A stretch of 9,099 bases of DNA, from the NCBI GenBank assembly GCA_031267775.1, contig JAIRYL010000164.1, positions 1 through 9,099 on the forward strand, read 5' to 3'. This stretch comes from Tannerellaceae bacterium (GTDB lineage: Bacteria > Bacteroidota > Bacteroidia > Bacteroidales > Tannerellaceae). Numbering within the stretch: the first letter of the stretch is position 1; every line of letters begins with the position of its first letter. Position numbers and translations under genes: made by a program. Below, piece after piece: positions 7,601 through 9,099 of the stretch. The notes beneath the pieces are model-generated. The model saw nothing but the letters and a program-made list of their open reading frames with translations. It did no database searches and had not been told where the DNA came from.

Positions 7601-8083
7601 CCAACCGAAGCGCAATGGGAATGGGCATGCCGTGCAGGGAGCGGAAACGATTTTTGGTTTGGCAATCTAAATAGCGATTTCAGTAAGTTTGAAAATATGG
7701 CAGACGTTCAACTTACTAATATGGCCGTAATCGGAGTTAACCCACAACCAATGGGGAAAAACAACTCCTGGTATCCATACTACAGTTTCTTGCCTAAAGA
7801 AGAAAGTGTGGACGATGGCTATATGATTCAAACAGACTCAAAGAAGTATCAGTCTAATCCGTTTGGTTTGTACAGTATGCACGGTAATATTGCCGAGTGG
7901 ACACGTTCGGATTACCGGCCATATCCATATTCAGAAAAAGCTAAAACATCTTCAGAATACAAAGTTGTGCGCGGAGGTTCGTATATTGACCGTCCAAAAT
8001 ATGCGACAGCTTATGCCCGCAAGGCCTATTATCCTTGGCAACGCGTTCATAACGTAGGATTTAGAGTAATAATTGAAGATTAA
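4655..8083 (+). CDS. HzsA-related di-heme beta-propeller protein fused to a SUMF1 domain
   Basis: I place the start at 4655, giving 1142 residues, because it begins with a clear signal peptide (MRKYVLFIALLIF); a start at 4577 would add 26 residues overlapping the previous gene. Domain order: helical region about 33-165; PD40-like propeller blades from about 230; RGTVKELRV near 547 leading to VPVEEDGS and the heme site C635-C638-H639; a second cytochrome site C685-C688-H689 after DLEVQPVLDRAC; then SUMF1/FGE-sulfatase domain about 875-1142. The first part resembles hydrazine synthase alpha-related proteins, but that name reflects fold, not hydrazine chemistry. The SUMF1 domain keeps LPTEAQWEWACRAG, MHGNIAEWT and VVRGGSY, yet the two catalytic cysteines of true FGE align with D1112 and A1117, so formylglycine formation is unlikely. 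A periplasmic redox role is probable; the substrate is unknown. Confidence 0.85.
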   Translation: MRKYVLFIALLIFPFSFSFSLPSAPFGAAGDDDAAIKPEIIKEVISTLKDTTYFIYALEQVETEKNEVKKQKALSDLLEKAKRVRNLQTDLEWFNIDAIRLAFTDMKKMKGFDTGKYQKIMDVLELQVKEGFHDIYTYREEALAKAEIALAGKRSILLANPLLDIDKIVAVRFHLGTNARKAMTPGLGTQSNNWSNQQSARRDGFDADIIELSNLREAVNTRSVYKPQANASVADLKLHWNADKVMFTSLMPDKRWNVFEVKLDGTGFKPLVETVEPELEFYDGTWLPDGRIIANSNIGYQGVPCVSGSDPVGNMVLYDPKDKNMRRLTFDQDANWNPVIMHNGRIMYVRWEYTDLTHYFSRIVMHMNPDGTDNRALFGSGAMFPNSTFDVQPVPGHSSAFVGVISGHHGIARSGRLMIFDPTKARKGIEGIIQEIPHRNRPVIPLIKDELVNDVWPQFVKPAPLNDSYYLVSAKLNQDDLWGLYLVDVFDNVTCLVKEEGYGFISPIAVAGVKTPPAIPDRVKLDEKEATVFIQDIYEGEGLRNVPRGTVKELRVHGYEYAYLHTESDHYAQGIQSGWDIKRLLGTVPVEEDGSVIFKIPANTPVSIQPLDKDGAAVQWMRSWFTGMPGEIVSCVGCHEDQNQIPIPKRVIASQKPPVPLSSPEGGVRSFTFDLEVQPVLDRACIACHTGEGKAFDLRGGGKDKRGYGTAYLKLHPYTHRQGPEADMIVLQPYEYHPNTSELVRLLKTGHHNVQLTDKEWRVLYNWIDYNVPDKGYFLASKYDGFPYKGYDQIARRIELTDKYGCGAGVDWKKEITDYAAYLKEQEPITPERPAKNPAGKEKYVKIAGWPFVAESAKSLQAEERGTHKEVDIAPGVVMRFAKIPAGQFIMGSHNGAEDNKPASKVKIDKSFWMAEIEVTNEQYNVVFPGHDSRFVDQHWKDHTTPGYPANLPGQPVIRVSYEDAIAYCLKLSEMTGLKMTLPTEAQWEWACRAGSGNDFWFGNLNSDFSKFENMADVQLTNMAVIGVNPQPMGKNNSWYPYYSFLPKEESVDDGYMIQTDSKKYQSNPFGLYSMHGNIAEWTRSDYRPYPYSEKAKTSSEYKVVRGGSYIDRPKYATAYARKAYYPWQRVHNVGFRVIIED
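4695..4716 (+). repeat. CGTTTT hexanucleotide tandem repeat in a signal peptide
   Basis: Three exact copies of CGTTTT (4695-4712) plus a partial fourth (CGTT) code for the alternating Phe-Ser run in the hydrophobic core of the signal peptide of the large cytochrome protein. Gain or loss of a unit would add or remove two residues without shifting the frame. Confidence 0.7.
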
Positions 8084-8089
8084 CATACC

Positions 8090-9099
8090 ATGAAAACATC
8101 AATAGGAAGAATAGCTTCGTCTTACATAACGACTGTCATTTTATTAATTATTTACGCCATCGGATTGGCTATCGCTACTCTTCTTGAAAAGTATTTTGGT
8201 ACGGAAGCGGCTAAAATGATCGTTTATTATTCGCCGCTGTTTTTTCTATTGCAGTTTTTATTAGTTGTAAACTTTGTTGCTGCGCTTGTCAAACATCAAT
8301 TATTGAAGAAGGAAAAATGGGGATTTATCTTCGTGCATTTTGCATTTATCATTATTCTGTTGGGCGCGTTTATCTCGCATCTTTTCGGGAAAGAAGGCGT
8401 TTTGCACTTACGGGAAGGGGAGAGTAGTAACCGGATTGTTATTGAAACATCTAAAGGGACGTATCATCATACGTTACCTTTCCGTGTAGAATTAGTGGAA
8501 TTTACGCTTACGCGCTATCCAGGTTCTTCCAGTCCGTCTTCTTACGAAAGCAAGGTGTTAGTTTATGCAGACGGAAATACGCAAGAGGCCCGTATCTTTA
8601 TGAATAATGTATTAGACGTAAAAGGATACCGTTTTTTCCAGGCTTCTTATGACAGAGATGAAATGGGTACCATATTATCGGTAAATAAAGATGTAGCGGG
8701 ACGAAATGTAACGTATGCAGGATATTTACTGCTGACAGCCGGTTTGGTATTAACCATTATCGGGAAAAATTCTCGTTTCCGCCAATTAAGCAAACAATTG
8801 AAAGAAATAAGGACTTCGGCCAAAACGCTTGCCGTAGCCTTACTTGTAATGTCGACTTCTCAATTATATGCCACTCCTGACAGAGTAACCATGTCAAGCG
8901 CTGTTCAGGAATTTTCTGTAGATATTGAACATGCCGCTAAATTCGGCGCCTTGCCTATGCAATCCTATTCGGGAAGAATGACGCCTGTTAATACCTTTTC
9001 GTCTGAGGTACTCCGCAAAATACATAAGTCGGATACATTCGGTAGCCTTAATCCAGACCAGTTCCTGTTGAGTTTATTGTCTATGCCGGATATGTGGAT
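8090..9099 (+). CDS. ResB/CcsA-type cytochrome c biogenesis protein, N-terminal part
   Basis: The reading frame is open from ATG 8090 to the window edge (336 codons seen, 3' end missing). It is the ResB-like half of a system II cytochrome c synthase, which carries heme across the membrane and attaches it to CXXCH motifs of exported apocytochromes. Transmembrane segments lie at about 12-33, 45-66, 76-98, 207-225 and 244-260, with a periplasmic beta-rich domain at 100-205. Typical segments are LAIATLLEKYFGTEAAK, FVHFAFIIILLGAF with H83 (likely the membrane heme-ligand His of CcsB/CcsBA), RFFQASYDRDEMG, and the later PMQSYSGRMTPVNTF, which I associate with Bacteroidetes ResB-CcsA fusions. A C-terminal CcsA domain with WWD motif is therefore expected outside the window. 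It starts 6 bases after the stop of the di-heme SUMF1 protein, implying service to the cytochromes of this operon. Confidence 0.87.
   Translation, partial: MKTSIGRIASSYITTVILLIIYAIGLAIATLLEKYFGTEAAKMIVYYSPLFFLLQFLLVVNFVAALVKHQLLKKEKWGFIFVHFAFIIILLGAFISHLFGKEGVLHLREGESSNRIVIETSKGTYHHTLPFRVELVEFTLTRYPGSSSPSSYESKVLVYADGNTQEARIFMNNVLDVKGYRFFQASYDRDEMGTILSVNKDVAGRNVTYAGYLLLTAGLVLTIIGKNSRFRQLSKQLKEIRTSAKTLAVALLVMSTSQLYATPDRVTMSSAVQEFSVDIEHAAKFGALPMQSYSGRMTPVNTFSSEVLRKIHKSDTFGSLNPDQFLLSLLSMPDMW

Noticed and set aside
7277..8083. Formylglycine-generating (sulfatase-maturing) enzyme
   Set aside because: The fold matches, but the catalytic cysteine positions are Asp and Ala and no sulfatase gene is nearby, so I call it only a SUMF1-fold domain.
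4655..8083. True hydrazine synthase / anammox function
   Set aside because: Similarity is to the HzsA-related propeller type that is found well outside anammox bacteria. No beta/gamma subunit genes are present and the SUMF1 fusion is unlike hydrazine synthase.

Overview
The window looks like a chromosomal stretch from a Bacteroidetes bacterium, probably Bacteroidales. The evidence is moderate GC, a Bacteroides-type promoter (TTG and TACATTTG), mostly weak or absent Shine-Dalgarno sites, a Bacteroidetes-style lipoprotein, and a ResB-type cytochrome c biogenesis protein of the kind fused to CcsA in this phylum. The genus cannot be fixed from the sequence.

Layout: bases 1-194 are non-coding and carry a promoter and a set of TGGAA/TTCCA half-sites. 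After them come six genes, all on the + strand, with gaps of only 9, 14, 35, 31 and 6 bases and no visible internal terminator, so they probably form one operon. In order they are (1) an IclR-family regulator; (2) a secreted YVTN beta-propeller protein with a MauG/CcP-like di-heme C-terminus; (3) a cytosolic FkbO/Hyg5-type chorismatase; (4) a lipoprotein with a D-lyxose-isomerase-like cupin domain; (5) a 1142-residue secreted protein with an HzsA-like beta-propeller, two CXXCH heme sites and a C-terminal SUMF1 (FGE-sulfatase) domain; (6) the first 336 residues of a ResB/CcsA-type system II cytochrome c maturation protein, cut by the window edge.

How they may work together (inference): four of the six products act in or at the cell envelope. 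Two of these carry covalent heme, and the last gene supplies the machinery that attaches heme to them. This looks like a dedicated periplasmic redox module under its own IclR switch. The odd member is the cytosolic chorismatase, which would make 3-hydroxybenzoate (or a related chorismate-derived acid) plus pyruvate. That acid could be an effector for the IclR protein, a precursor of a redox-active compound, or a substrate of the periplasmic enzymes; the window does not say which. I do not recognise this gene combination as a described pathway.
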